From an uncultured Lachnospiraceae bacterium (GTDB lineage: Bacteria > Bacillota > Clostridia > Lachnospirales > Lachnospiraceae), in the NCBI GenBank assembly GCA_905203555.1, contig CAJKWK010000014.1, positions 1-52,590 on the forward strand: a stretch of 52,590 nucleotides of DNA. Reading direction: 5' to 3'. The translations under genes were made by a program, and so were the position numbers. A model generated the notes under the pieces. The model was not told the origin of the DNA, searched no databases, and worked only from the letters and a program-made list of their open reading frames with translations. Below, in pieces: positions 9,271 through 17,126 of this stretch (the stretch's first letter is position 1; every line of letters starts with the position of its first letter).

Positions 9271-9669
9271 TTACTCTGTCAAACGCGCAAGCACACCATT
9301 TACAAATGCCGGTGCTCCCTCTCCACTGAACTTCTTTGCCAGTTCCACTGCTTCGTTGATTGCAACACCTGTTGGAACATCCTCATCCCATTTCATTTCA
9401 TATACTGCAAGCCGTAAAATTGCAAGGTCTACCTTGCTCATACGCTTTGTCTTCCACTTTTCACTCTTAGCATCAATCATCTCATCGATCTCTGCTACTT
9501 TCTCAACTACTGCCTTATATTTCTGTTCGATATATTCTTTATCACGATCCGCAGCATTCTCCAGACTATCAAAATATAGTGTCAGATTCTCCGGCAATTC
9601 CTCCGGATTGTGAAACTCTAGTTGAAATACCATCTTAAAGATATGTTCGCGAAGTTCTGTTCTTACCAT
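9271..9669 (-). CDS. nusB: NusB antitermination factor
   Basis: RNA-binding factor that with NusE (S10) binds boxA and prevents premature termination in rRNA operons. 132 residues, all-helical; starts with the typical RTELREHIFKMVFQLEF and ends with the conserved VAINEAVELAKKFSG and AFVNGVLARL. AAAGGAG precedes the ATG. It heads the xseA-xseB-ispA-dxs operon. A terminator lies between it and asp23, so it needs its own promoter or readthrough; I found no convincing promoter in the 87 bases between. Confidence 0.96.
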   Translation of the reverse strand: MVRTELREHIFKMVFQLEFHNPEELPENLTLYFDSLENAADRDKEYIEQKYKAVVEKVAEIDEMIDAKSEKWKTKRMSKVDLAILRLAVYEMKWDEDVPTGVAINEAVELAKKFSGEGAPAFVNGVLARLTE

Positions 9670-9756
9670 ACTGGCTCCTTTCTGCCTGTTCCTTCTATGT
9701 CATACACACTGTGACAAAAACTGCTTTACCGCATGAATTCCTGTTTTTTGGCAAAG

Positions 9757-9782
9757 CAAAAAGGATGTCTTAACGACATCCT
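9757..9782 (-). terminator. Terminator between asp23 and nusB
   Basis: On the minus strand arms AGGATGTC and GACATCCT enclose loop GTTAA and are followed by TTTTTG. It would end asp23 transcripts about 90 bases past the stop, unless it acts as an attenuator for nusB. Confidence 0.8.
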
Positions 9783-9796
9783 CTATTATACTACAG

Positions 9797-9825
9797 AGAG
9801 TGATATCTTGGCAAGATACAACTCT
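9797..9825. repeat. 29-bp near-perfect palindrome downstream of asp23
   Basis: Core arms TATCTTG and CAAGATA around one base are extended by AGAGT and ACTCT across a 2-base mismatch on each side. It lies between the asp23 stop and the terminator at 9757. It may be an RNA hairpin or an operator; the sequence does not decide which. Confidence 0.6.
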
Positions 9826-9872
9826 TCACAGCAACTGCCTATTTCCAAAAAATTCCCTCAAAAATACTTTTC

Positions 9873-10256
9873 TTACTCCTGAGAATCCATCTCTACACCG
9901 GCAACACGAATATTAACATCCGCAACTTCCAGCCCGGTCATATTTTCAATAGCAGCCTTCACCTTTTCCTGAACCTTTGCAGTTACCTCTACAATGCTGT
10001 AATTATATTTCAGATTCAGCGCCAATGTAACAGTCACTACGCCCTCTAAAACGTCTACCTTTACACCCTTTGAAAGATTCTTCATTCCAAGTCTGCTCAC
10101 CAGTTCATTGGTCACATTGCCGGCCATAGAATCCACGCCTTCTACTTCTGTGGCAGCCAATGCAGCTATAATTGCAACAACTTCATCAGCAATCTGCACC
10201 TCTCCCAGGCTATTGTCATTTTGTATTGTATAATTCTTTCTTTCGTCCTTTGCCAT
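9873..10256 (-). CDS. Asp23/Gls24-family envelope-stress protein (YqhY-like)
   Basis: 127-residue Asp23/DUF322 protein. In Bacillus the equivalent yqhY sits beside accBC and nusB and is tied to fatty-acid synthesis control; here accBC is absent but nusB is next. The domain runs from GEVQIADEVVAIIAALAA to VADVNIRVAGVEM. Its biochemical role is not settled. AGGAGG precedes the ATG, and a clear sigma-A promoter sits 37 bases upstream of the start, so it is expressed independently of prfC. It has no signal peptide or membrane segment. Confidence 0.88.
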   Translation of the reverse strand: MAKDERKNYTIQNDNSLGEVQIADEVVAIIAALAATEVEGVDSMAGNVTNELVSRLGMKNLSKGVKVDVLEGVVTVTLALNLKYNYSIVEVTAKVQEKVKAAIENMTGLEVADVNIRVAGVEMDSQE

Positions 10257-10292
10257 ATCAAAAACCTCCTATCTGGTTCAATCTCTTTCTGT

Positions 10293-10321
10293 ATTATACC
10301 AAATATCACATCATTTGCAAA
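10293..10321 (-). promoter_or_regulatory. Sigma-A promoter of asp23
   Basis: TTTGCA, 17-base spacer, TATAAT (a perfect -10) on the minus strand, with the start codon 37 bases downstream of the -10. Confidence 0.8.
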
Positions 10322-10369
10322 CAAGTTTTTATATCGCTGTTTCTTCCATCGTTCTTCCACAGTTCACGG

Positions 10370-11959
10370 CTATCTGCCAAATTCAGAAAGAATCAGTCCT
10401 TCATTTCTTTCCTGTGTCATTCGGATACTCCATTCATGCACAAACAACAGCAACGGTCTGTCTTTTAAATCTTTGATCTTCTTCATATCTGACGTTCCGG
10501 TGAGCTTGTCCATGTCAATCTCATCATTTTCAATCCAGCGAATATGCTCATACGGCAGTGTTTCCAGACGGATTTCCACATTATATTCATTTTCCAGACG
10601 ATATTTTAACACATCGAACTGCAGAACACCTACAACACCTACGATAATTTCTTCCATTCCGGTATTGTATTCCTGGAAAATCTGAATCGCACCTTCCTGC
10701 GCAATCTGATTGATTCCTTTAACAAATTGTTTTCTTTTCATCGTATCTACTTGACGGACACGCGCAAAATGTTCCGGAGCAAATGTCGGAATTCCTTCAT
10801 AAGCGAACTTTTCTTTCGACGTAGTAAGAGTATCTCCAATAGAAAAAATCCCCGGATCGAATACACCGATAATATCTCCGCCGCATGCAGTTTCAATTAT
10901 TTTTCTTTCACTTGCCATCATCTGCTGTGGCTGTGACAAACGCACGTCTTTACCGCCCTGCACATGATACACATTCATTCCCGCTTCAAACTTTCCGGAA
11001 CAGATTCGCATAAATGCAATACGGTCGCGATGCGCCTTATTCATATTTGCCTGAATCTTAAACACGAAAGCAGAAAAGTCTTTTTCTGTCATCGGATCGA
11101 TTTCCCCATGATCTGACATACGCGGCAATGGAGACGAAGTCATTTTCAAAAAGTGTTTTAAAAATGTTTCCACTCCAAAGTTTGTCAACGCAGAACCGAA
11201 AAATACCGGAGACAACTCTCCTTTAGACACCAGTTCCTGGTCAAATTCTGCCGCAGCTCCGTCCAGAAGTTCAATTTCTTCCTCTAAAATTGCTTTTGCA
11301 TCGGAACCAATCACTGCCTCAAGATCCGGATCTTCCTCTGAAATGGTCTGTACTTCTCCCATTTTCGTTCCCTTCTGTGTATCAGAGAACAACTCGACTT
11401 CACGCTTTGCCCGGTCATATACCCCTTTAAATCCTTTTCCGGAACCAATCGGCCAGTTTACCGGACAAGTAGCAATCCCCAGCTCTTTCTCAATATCGTC
11501 CAACAGTTCAAACGTATCCATCGCATCTCTGTCCATCTTATTGATAAATGTAAAGATTGGAATATGGCGCATGACGCAGACCTTAAACAGCTTTCTTGTC
11601 TGCGCCTCTACCCCCTTCGATGCATCAATGACCATGACCGCTGAATCTGCCGCCATCAGTGTACGATACGTATCTTCCGAGAAATCCTGATGTCCCGGTG
11701 TATCCAGAATATTAATACAGAATCCCCCATAATTAAACTGCAATACAGAAGAAGTAACAGAAATACCTCTTTCTTTTTCAATTTCCATCCAGTCGGACAC
11801 CGCATGTTTGGCTGTTGCCTTTCCTTTTACAGATCCCGCCTGATTGATCGCACCACCATAAAGCAGAAATTTTTCTGTCAAGGTCGTCTTTCCCGCATCA
11901 GGGTGAGAAATAATCGCGAATGTCCGACGTTTTTTTATTTCATTTGTAATATCTGACAT
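10370..11959 (-). CDS. prfC: Peptide chain release factor 3 (GTPase)
   Basis: Translational GTPase that recycles RF1/RF2 from the ribosome after peptide release. The G1 motif SHPDAGKTTLTEK lies near the N-terminus, followed by G3 DTPGHQDF and G4 NKMDRDA; the domain order matches RF3 rather than EF-G. I chose the ATG at 11959 (AGGAGA 7 bases upstream), giving 529 residues, the same length as E. coli RF3. An open frame extends 29 codons further without support. It lies between spoIIIAH and asp23, where many Firmicutes carry accBC, and has its own promoter. Confidence 0.96.
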   Translation of the reverse strand: MSDITNEIKKRRTFAIISHPDAGKTTLTEKFLLYGGAINQAGSVKGKATAKHAVSDWMEIEKERGISVTSSVLQFNYGGFCINILDTPGHQDFSEDTYRTLMAADSAVMVIDASKGVEAQTRKLFKVCVMRHIPIFTFINKMDRDAMDTFELLDDIEKELGIATCPVNWPIGSGKGFKGVYDRAKREVELFSDTQKGTKMGEVQTISEEDPDLEAVIGSDAKAILEEEIELLDGAAAEFDQELVSKGELSPVFFGSALTNFGVETFLKHFLKMTSSPLPRMSDHGEIDPMTEKDFSAFVFKIQANMNKAHRDRIAFMRICSGKFEAGMNVYHVQGGKDVRLSQPQQMMASERKIIETACGGDIIGVFDPGIFSIGDTLTTSKEKFAYEGIPTFAPEHFARVRQVDTMKRKQFVKGINQIAQEGAIQIFQEYNTGMEEIIVGVVGVLQFDVLKYRLENEYNVEIRLETLPYEHIRWIENDEIDMDKLTGTSDMKKIKDLKDRPLLLFVHEWSIRMTQERNEGLILSEFGR

Positions 11960-12036
11960 AATTCTATCTCCTGTACATTTTATCATCCATTTCTTAACAA
12001 CTGATACATCATAAAAGTACGATGCACTAACTTTAG

Positions 12037-12065
12037 ATTCTACCATAAGTATCGGACAGCCGCAA
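12037..12065 (-). promoter_or_regulatory. Sigma-A promoter of prfC
   Basis: TTGCGG, 17-base spacer, TAGAAT, with an extended -10 (TGG directly before TAGAAT). The -35 begins 5 bases past the spoIIIAH stop, so prfC can be expressed in vegetative cells independently of the sporulation operon. Confidence 0.75.
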
Positions 12066-12069
12066 TCTT

Positions 12070-12672
12070 TTATTCATGAATCGGCGTAATCACAACATTT
12101 TCCGGTGCAATTTCCGTTTTTCTTGTGACAATATCCTCAATCTGCGCACGATTCGCATCAGTCAGCTCCTCCGCTTTAACTACAATATCAGCCGAATCCT
12201 GTGTCAGATTCACAACAGCCTCTGAAAAACCTTTGGATGCCATCAATGTTTCTATTGCGACTTCCTGCTCTGACAATTGCGTCATTAACACCATCTGCGC
12301 CACTGCATCCTGCTTTTCCTCTTCACTGATATTTACGTTATCAATGATTCCTTGCAGTGTTTCTTTGTTTTGTGCCCGCACCTGCTCTCTGGACACCTTC
12401 GCCTGTGCTACAGTTGTATCTGCAGTCCCATTTGTCAATACTGCCTCTCCCGGTGTTCCTTCTACTTCTGCATCGTTACTTGCTATTTCGCCCGATGACA
12501 CATCTTCCTCTGAAATATCCAACAGTTCCTGGTTCACCAAATCGGTATTCGCCTCCGTACTTCCCGGATCTTTTCCAAACAGTACGCCGGAATAATTCAA
12601 ATATCCGGCTATGGCGATCATCACCGCCAAAGTTGCAATTATAATCTGATTTTTCTTAAAAATACGTTTCAC
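12070..12672 (-). CDS. spoIIIAH: SpoIIIAH, channel protein of the mother cell side
   Basis: Mother-cell membrane protein whose extracellular YscJ/FliF-like ring domain binds forespore SpoIIQ across the intermembrane space. One N-terminal membrane segment (about residues 9-28) is followed by a Ser/Thr/Glu-rich linker (about 35-90) and a helical/ring domain ending NVVITPIHE. 200 residues. GTG start with GGAGGG 5 bases upstream. Last gene of the operon, 15 bases after spoIIIAG. Confidence 0.92.
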   Translation of the reverse strand: MKRIFKKNQIIIATLAVMIAIAGYLNYSGVLFGKDPGSTEANTDLVNQELLDISEEDVSSGEIASNDAEVEGTPGEAVLTNGTADTTVAQAKVSREQVRAQNKETLQGIIDNVNISEEEKQDAVAQMVLMTQLSEQEVAIETLMASKGFSEAVVNLTQDSADIVVKAEELTDANRAQIEDIVTRKTEIAPENVVITPIHE

Positions 12673-12687
12673 AGAAACCCTCCTTTT

Positions 12688-13332
12688 TTATGTAGCTGTC
12701 CGTTTCATTATTTTTATCTTATGCGCATCTATTCCAAATAATGCCTGAATTGCTTCTGTAATATTTTGAACTACGACTGCGTTATCACCGCCCTCTGCGA
12801 TCACCAGAACCCCTTCCACCTCCGGAGTCAATTCTTTACTTACATACGGAATCTGTGTTCCATCTGTTGACTGGGTATAGACACTTGTCCGCTCTGAACT
12901 TCGTGCATTTTCTGTTCTTGTTCCGCCTGCGGAATCCTTTTCCTCTGTAGTACGGCTATCCCCCGTCTGATCTTTCTCCACAACTTTTTGGGAAGAGGAT
13001 TTCAGCGTAATCATAACTTCTGTTTTTCCAACTCCCTCTACATACTCAAGTGCGGATGCAACTCTTCGTTCGAGAACCGCCTCGTATTCTTCCATCGTAT
13101 CCGTATTCATCTGTCCACTTTGTTTCGCACCTGTTTCTCCCGTCTCCGTTTGGAATGTATCAGATTCCTTTTTCTCTCCGGAAGGAGTAACCGGAATTGC
13201 GATCACTAACAGCAACATCCCCACCAAAAGCAGAAGGAGTAATTGACTCTTTTTTGGCAGTCTATCCTCCGAATGAATCCAGCTCCATATCCGATTCTTC
13301 CATTTCTCCAATTTTGACTTCCTCCACTTCAA
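12688..13332 (-). CDS. spoIIIAG: SpoIIIAG, ring-forming sporulation channel protein
   Basis: Forms a large ring in the engulfed-forespore channel complex. One membrane helix (about residues 30-47) precedes a ring-building domain with RVASALEYVEGVGKTEVMI and the conserved VEGVLVIAEGG. The start is uncertain: a TTG at 13332 has AAAGGA nearby, while a second TTG seven codons later has GGAGG 9 bases upstream. Either way it overlaps the 3' end of spoIIIAF by about 50-71 bases, so translation is likely coupled. A Ser/Thr/Glu-rich insertion (roughly 105-150) is typical of the family. Confidence 0.9.
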   Translation of the reverse strand: MKWRKSKLEKWKNRIWSWIHSEDRLPKKSQLLLLLLVGMLLLVIAIPVTPSGEKKESDTFQTETGETGAKQSGQMNTDTMEEYEAVLERRVASALEYVEGVGKTEVMITLKSSSQKVVEKDQTGDSRTTEEKDSAGGTRTENARSSERTSVYTQSTDGTQIPYVSKELTPEVEGVLVIAEGGDNAVVVQNITEAIQALFGIDAHKIKIMKRTAT

Positions 13333-13684
13333 TCCGGTTCCTTTCTACAGGCACCTGCTCTTCTTCCCCTTCTTCGAAATTCGGAACTTGTTCTCCCACT
13401 TCCTTCAAAAAAGAATTCTCAAGATTTTCTGTTTCAAATGCTTTCCTCTGTCGTTCCATCTCTGCTCGAAATTTTTCCTCTCGCTGCTTATATTCAAATC
13501 GAAAAGTATCAACTGTTCCTGTCCATTTCAAAACGGGAGATAACACAAGCAAAATCAAAACAAGCCCGGTAAAAAAACGAACATATTTTTTATACGTATT
13601 TCCCGGAAGAACCTCCAGCACTGCTGTCATAATCACCAGATAAAATGCTGTATTTTTCATCCAGCTATATACCATATCCAACAT
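13262..13684 (-). CDS. spoIIIAF: SpoIIIAF, sporulation channel membrane protein
   Basis: 140-residue protein with two closely spaced N-terminal membrane helices (about residues 12-26 and 37-54) and a soluble charged C-terminal domain. GGGGAG about 10 bases before the ATG at 13684 decides the start; an open frame 30 codons longer overlaps spoIIIAE and looks non-coding. SpoIIIAF is part of the mother-cell complex feeding the forespore. Position between AE and AG identifies it; the sequence itself is weakly conserved. Confidence 0.85.
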   Translation of the reverse strand: MLDMVYSWMKNTAFYLVIMTAVLEVLPGNTYKKYVRFFTGLVLILLVLSPVLKWTGTVDTFRFEYKQREEKFRAEMERQRKAFETENLENSFLKEVGEQVPNFEEGEEEQVPVERNRIEVEEVKIGEMEESDMELDSFGG

Positions 13685-13713
13685 ATTCAACCTGCTCCCC
13701 CTTCCTTGACATT

Positions 13714-14889
13714 TCATGAAGTAGATGCCGTTACTATTGCAAGCGTAAGCAAAAACAACACCATAACTGTACACAACACCTTTAAAATCAATTCATAACC
13801 GGAACTCACTCCACTGATACAGTTCGTAATCCGTTTATCCGATATCGGCTGTACCAAAGCAGCCGTTACTTTATATAAAAATGTCAATATTACCATTTGT
13901 AAAATTGGCAAAAGGCAAATACCCAAAACAAGAACAGCTCCTACGACCCCAATTCCATTTTTAATCAAAACAGTCGTTCCTAAGACAACATCTGTCATAC
14001 TGCCGAATGTATTCCCGATTCCTGGAATCGCCTCAATCGCCTTGCTTACCGTACTTCGTTTCAAGGTATCAATCGCAGGTGATAACAATCCCTGAATCAC
14101 ATTAATTCCAATGACAAGACCAAGCAATGATTTCAAACTCCAAAGAACTGTTTTTTTCAAAAGTTCTCCGAATTCCGTCAACGTTTCTTCTCCCAGCATA
14201 TCATCCATAACCTGCACCATAATGTATACATGAATAACCGGCAAAAGGAATTTTAAAATAAAAACTTCCACAAGATAGATCACAAAAAGAACGATTTGAT
14301 AAAAAATCAGTGCGCTTCTGCTCCCGGATGCCAATGCTACTGCAAGAAAATAGCCGGGACAGAGTACTTTCATGAATTCACTTAATAGCTCTAACTGATG
14401 TTCCACCCCACCGATCGCCACACGAAATGTATTTAAGCACAATGTAATCAACAGCATATACAACACATAAAAACTAATCTGCGATGCCTGTTTATTTTTC
14501 AGTGCACCGGAAAAATTAGCAAAAACTGCTGCTGTAACCGCAAGCAGCAGCATATAGACCAGATTCTTTTTCTGATTTCTGTATTCATAGGAAAATAAAT
14601 CAGACACATACTGAACCACCGTTTCCTTGATTTGATCTTCTTCTCCCGTAAGGAATGTCTCCAATACTTCTCGAAACCGAATTTTCTGCTCCGGGAAAAT
14701 TTTTCCAAGACTTTGATCAATCTCCGAAAAATCAAACTCTTCTAGAATTCGTTCTTCTGTTTGTAACTGTACTTTCTGCAGCGCATCTGCAGTTATAGAC
14801 TCTTCAGCCGCTTTCGCAGAAATCGAATTTCCCACCAGCATTAGAACGAACGCCATCCATAACATCCATCTTCCGATCTTCTCTTTCAT
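13714..14889 (-). CDS. spoIIIAE: SpoIIIAE, polytopic sporulation membrane protein
   Basis: 391 residues with an N-terminal signal-like helix and about eight hydrophobic segments from residue 100 onward. The conserved central stretch TVSKAIEAIPGIGNTFGSMTD is recognisable (given here as one motif in part: AIEAIPGIGNTFGS). SpoIIIAE is the largest SpoIIIA membrane component and is distantly permease-like. Its ATG overlaps the spoIIIAD stop by 4 bases, indicating coupled translation. Confidence 0.93.
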   Translation of the reverse strand: MKEKIGRWMLWMAFVLMLVGNSISAKAAEESITADALQKVQLQTEERILEEFDFSEIDQSLGKIFPEQKIRFREVLETFLTGEEDQIKETVVQYVSDLFSYEYRNQKKNLVYMLLLAVTAAVFANFSGALKNKQASQISFYVLYMLLITLCLNTFRVAIGGVEHQLELLSEFMKVLCPGYFLAVALASGSRSALIFYQIVLFVIYLVEVFILKFLLPVIHVYIMVQVMDDMLGEETLTEFGELLKKTVLWSLKSLLGLVIGINVIQGLLSPAIDTLKRSTVSKAIEAIPGIGNTFGSMTDVVLGTTVLIKNGIGVVGAVLVLGICLLPILQMVILTFLYKVTAALVQPISDKRITNCISGVSSGYELILKVLCTVMVLFLLTLAIVTASTS

Positions 14890-15281
14890 AGCAGGAACTC
14901 CTGTATCGTCTCCAGAAGAGCAAGCAATACCGGAATCCCCATTGCCAATATTGTAAGTTTACTGAAGATTTCAATCTGAACTGCAATCGTCTGATATCCT
15001 GCATCTTTGCATATGCCGGATGCGAATTCTGCAATATATGTAATCCCGATCATTTTCAGCATTGTAGAAATATACCCTCTGTCAATCGTAATATACCGAC
15101 TGATTTCTTCTATCGTCCCGACAAACAGCTCTAACCGGTCTACGATGCATACAAACAGCAGCATACTGACCGCAGCGCTTAAATAGATTCCATATTCTGT
15201 TTTTCCACCCTTAAACTGAATTGCCAACAATGCACCAAGCACACCGAGCATGCCGATCTGTATCATATTCATCTTTTTCAC
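14886..15281 (-). CDS. spoIIIAD: SpoIIIAD, sporulation membrane protein
   Basis: 131 residues with about four membrane segments. It has the family's TIDRGYISTMLKMIGITYIAEFASGICKDAG region around residues 64-94, of which GITYIAEFASGICKDAG is the strongest match. A GTG start at 15281 or an ATG three codons later are both possible. SpoIIIAD resembles SpoIIIAC and is part of the channel complex assembled in the mother-cell membrane around the forespore. Confidence 0.92.
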   Translation of the reverse strand: MKKMNMIQIGMLGVLGALLAIQFKGGKTEYGIYLSAAVSMLLFVCIVDRLELFVGTIEEISRYITIDRGYISTMLKMIGITYIAEFASGICKDAGYQTIAVQIEIFSKLTILAMGIPVLLALLETIQEFLL

Positions 15282-15301
15282 TGCCTTTCTCCGCTTTCCT
15301 T

Positions 15302-15496
15302 CTACAAAGAAAACATGCGCTGTACAGATTCAAATAGCTCATATATAAACGGAAGTACCCAGGTTAATACCAGAATCAGCCCTGCAAAACTCACGAGAAA
15401 CGCCTGCTCATCTCGCCCACTGTGTTTCAGCACCTGACTTAAGATTGATACCAAAATTCCTACTGCAGCAATTTTAAAAATCAGATTGATACTCAT
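15302..15496 (-). CDS. spoIIIAC: SpoIIIAC, small sporulation membrane protein
   Basis: 64 residues, two membrane helices, with the conserved ILSQVLKHSGRDEQAF segment between them. This length and motif are standard for SpoIIIAC. GAGGAAAC precedes the ATG. It lies between spoIIIAB and spoIIIAD in the usual order. Confidence 0.93.
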   Translation of the reverse strand: MSINLIFKIAAVGILVSILSQVLKHSGRDEQAFLVSFAGLILVLTWVLPFIYELFESVQRMFSL

Positions 15497-15505
15497 GTTT
15501 CCTCC

Positions 15506-16024
15506 TTAGATAAAAATCACAATCAAAAACAGTCCTCCCATCACCCCCAGACAGTTCCCAATTCTTTTTTTCGATGCCAGTCCACTTCGAGCCTTTTCTA
15601 TTTCCAACTCCAGACGTTCTATATACAGCTGCAAATTCCGACTCTCAGACACACTGTCCATTTTTCCCAAATAAGTGCCCAATTCTTTTAGTTGTATCAC
15701 GTGTTCACTTTTCAAATGCAATTCTGGCAAATACCGGTCTATACTTCGCATCCATATTTTAAAAAATCCATCTTCCTCTCTGTTCTCTACTTGTTTTTCC
15801 AATGCATGAAGCCATCTGCGATAGGGTTCCTTTACTCGTACTGCAACTCTTCCGAATACTTCTCCCAAAGGAATGTTCGCATAATCCAACTCTCCTTTTA
15901 ACATATACACGATATGCCGGATATAAATTAGCTTTTCCAGATAACATTGCTGTTCCAAACCATAAATCATTCCCGCCCCGCTGGTTGCCAGCAGAATCAT
16001 GGAAGCGCCGATCAATTTCTGCAT
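15506..16024 (-). CDS. spoIIIAB: SpoIIIAB, sporulation membrane protein
   Basis: 172 residues: an N-terminal helix (about 5-22), a soluble helical domain and a C-terminal hydrophobic tail ending LGVMGGLFLIVIFI. This resembles GspF/T4P inner-membrane proteins, in line with the secretion-system likeness of SpoIIIA. AGGGGAAGG precedes the ATG. It overlaps spoIIIAA by 13 bases. Confidence 0.9.
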   Translation of the reverse strand: MQKLIGASMILLATSGAGMIYGLEQQCYLEKLIYIRHIVYMLKGELDYANIPLGEVFGRVAVRVKEPYRRWLHALEKQVENREEDGFFKIWMRSIDRYLPELHLKSEHVIQLKELGTYLGKMDSVSESRNLQLYIERLELEIEKARSGLASKKRIGNCLGVMGGLFLIVIFI

Positions 16025-16953
16025 AACACCTTCCCCTGTTCATTATAAATTTCTTTTACTATTCCCGGATGTTTCCCGTCATCCAGCACAACATACCGCT
16101 CAAATCTTCTGTGCATCACCAAACCCTGCAAGCCTGGTTTTTCCGCTATCTCATCCAAATCCTTCCCATGCACACTGGCGATTAATTTGCACCCGCACTG
16201 CATCGCATATTCCAGCGCCCTAGTCTCATCCTCCCCTCCTATTTCATCCACCGCAAGCACCCGCGGCGCCATAGAACGAATCAACAAAATCATCCCTTCT
16301 GCTTTCGGACAGCCATCCAAAATATCCGTTCGCATTCCCATATCGTTTTGCGCAATTCCCAAATAACATCCACCCAGTTCAGAACGCTCATCCACTACAC
16401 CGACTGTACAGCCTTTTACGTATCCGTTTCCATCTGAAATCTGCCGGATCAGATCCCGGATCAATGTTGTTTTACCGCACCGGGGTGGAGAAATAATCAA
16501 TGTGTGGCAAACTTCCCGGTTCCTTGTAATGTAAGGTAAAATACTGTCAGCACACCCAACAACCTCATGTGACACTCGTATATTCATAGACGATATGTAC
16601 TGCATATTTTTAATCTGATCATCCTCCAATATTACCTTTCCAGCGATTCCCACTCGATGCCCTCCTTCCACCGTAATAAACCCCTGCCGCATTTCTGTTT
16701 CATAAGCATACAATGAATAATGGCAGATATAATCCAGTGTTTCACGCATATCTTCTTTTGTAACACGATACTTTTCCGATCTTTTTACAGGCAGCATCAG
16801 CTCCCCGTTCTTATACACAAGTATCAATGGTTTCCCAACCCGCAGACGTATTTCCTGCAGTTTATTTAGTTCCAACTGTTCCGCTTGCAAAAGTATACGT
16901 ATTTTTTTTGCAAGGATCTGATAAATCTGTTGTTCTTTTCTGTTCTCTCCCAT
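16012..16953 (-). CDS. spoIIIAA: SpoIIIAA, secretion-ATPase-like motor of the SpoIIIA channel
   Basis: AAA+/RecA-like ATPase related to type II/IV secretion ATPases; it is thought to power the mother cell-forespore channel. Walker A SPPRCGKTT falls at about residues 155-163 and Walker B VLAVDEIGG at about 232-240. The start is the ATG at 16953 with AGAGGTGG 5 bases upstream (313 residues); a TTG seven codons upstream would be too close to its site. First gene of spoIIIAA-AH. Upstream CATACGTT (around 17019-17026) partly resembles a sigma-E -10, but no matching -35 is evident. Confidence 0.96.
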   Translation of the reverse strand: MGENRKEQQIYQILAKKIRILLQAEQLELNKLQEIRLRVGKPLILVYKNGELMLPVKRSEKYRVTKEDMRETLDYICHYSLYAYETEMRQGFITVEGGHRVGIAGKVILEDDQIKNMQYISSMNIRVSHEVVGCADSILPYITRNREVCHTLIISPPRCGKTTLIRDLIRQISDGNGYVKGCTVGVVDERSELGGCYLGIAQNDMGMRTDILDGCPKAEGMILLIRSMAPRVLAVDEIGGEDETRALEYAMQCGCKLIASVHGKDLDEIAEKPGLQGLVMHRRFERYVVLDDGKHPGIVKEIYNEQGKVLCRN

Positions 16954-17073
16954 CTTGTCCACCTCTTTAAACAATATATGAAGGGCTTTCTAAAATATGT
17001 ATATTTTAAAGAACAAACGTATGATTCCCATCCGAAAGATCTTTATTACACATAAACACAGAGTTCTGTGCAA

Positions 17074-17123
17074 TAAAAAAAGACCCGGCACAGAGGAAAA
17101 AATCCTCTGCACTGAGTCTTTTA
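17074..17123 (-). terminator. Strong terminator after pnp
   Basis: Minus-strand arms built on GTGCAGAGGA and TCCTCTGTGC, extended by an outer AAAGAC/GTCTTT, followed by TTTTTTTAT. It isolates pnp from the spoIIIA operon. Confidence 0.9.
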
Positions 17124-17126
17124 TTC

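Noticed and set aside
16966..16990. ACATATT / CATATATT as sigma-E promoter of spoIIIAA
   Set aside because: Spacing of 13 is short and the start would fall in the ribosome-binding site.
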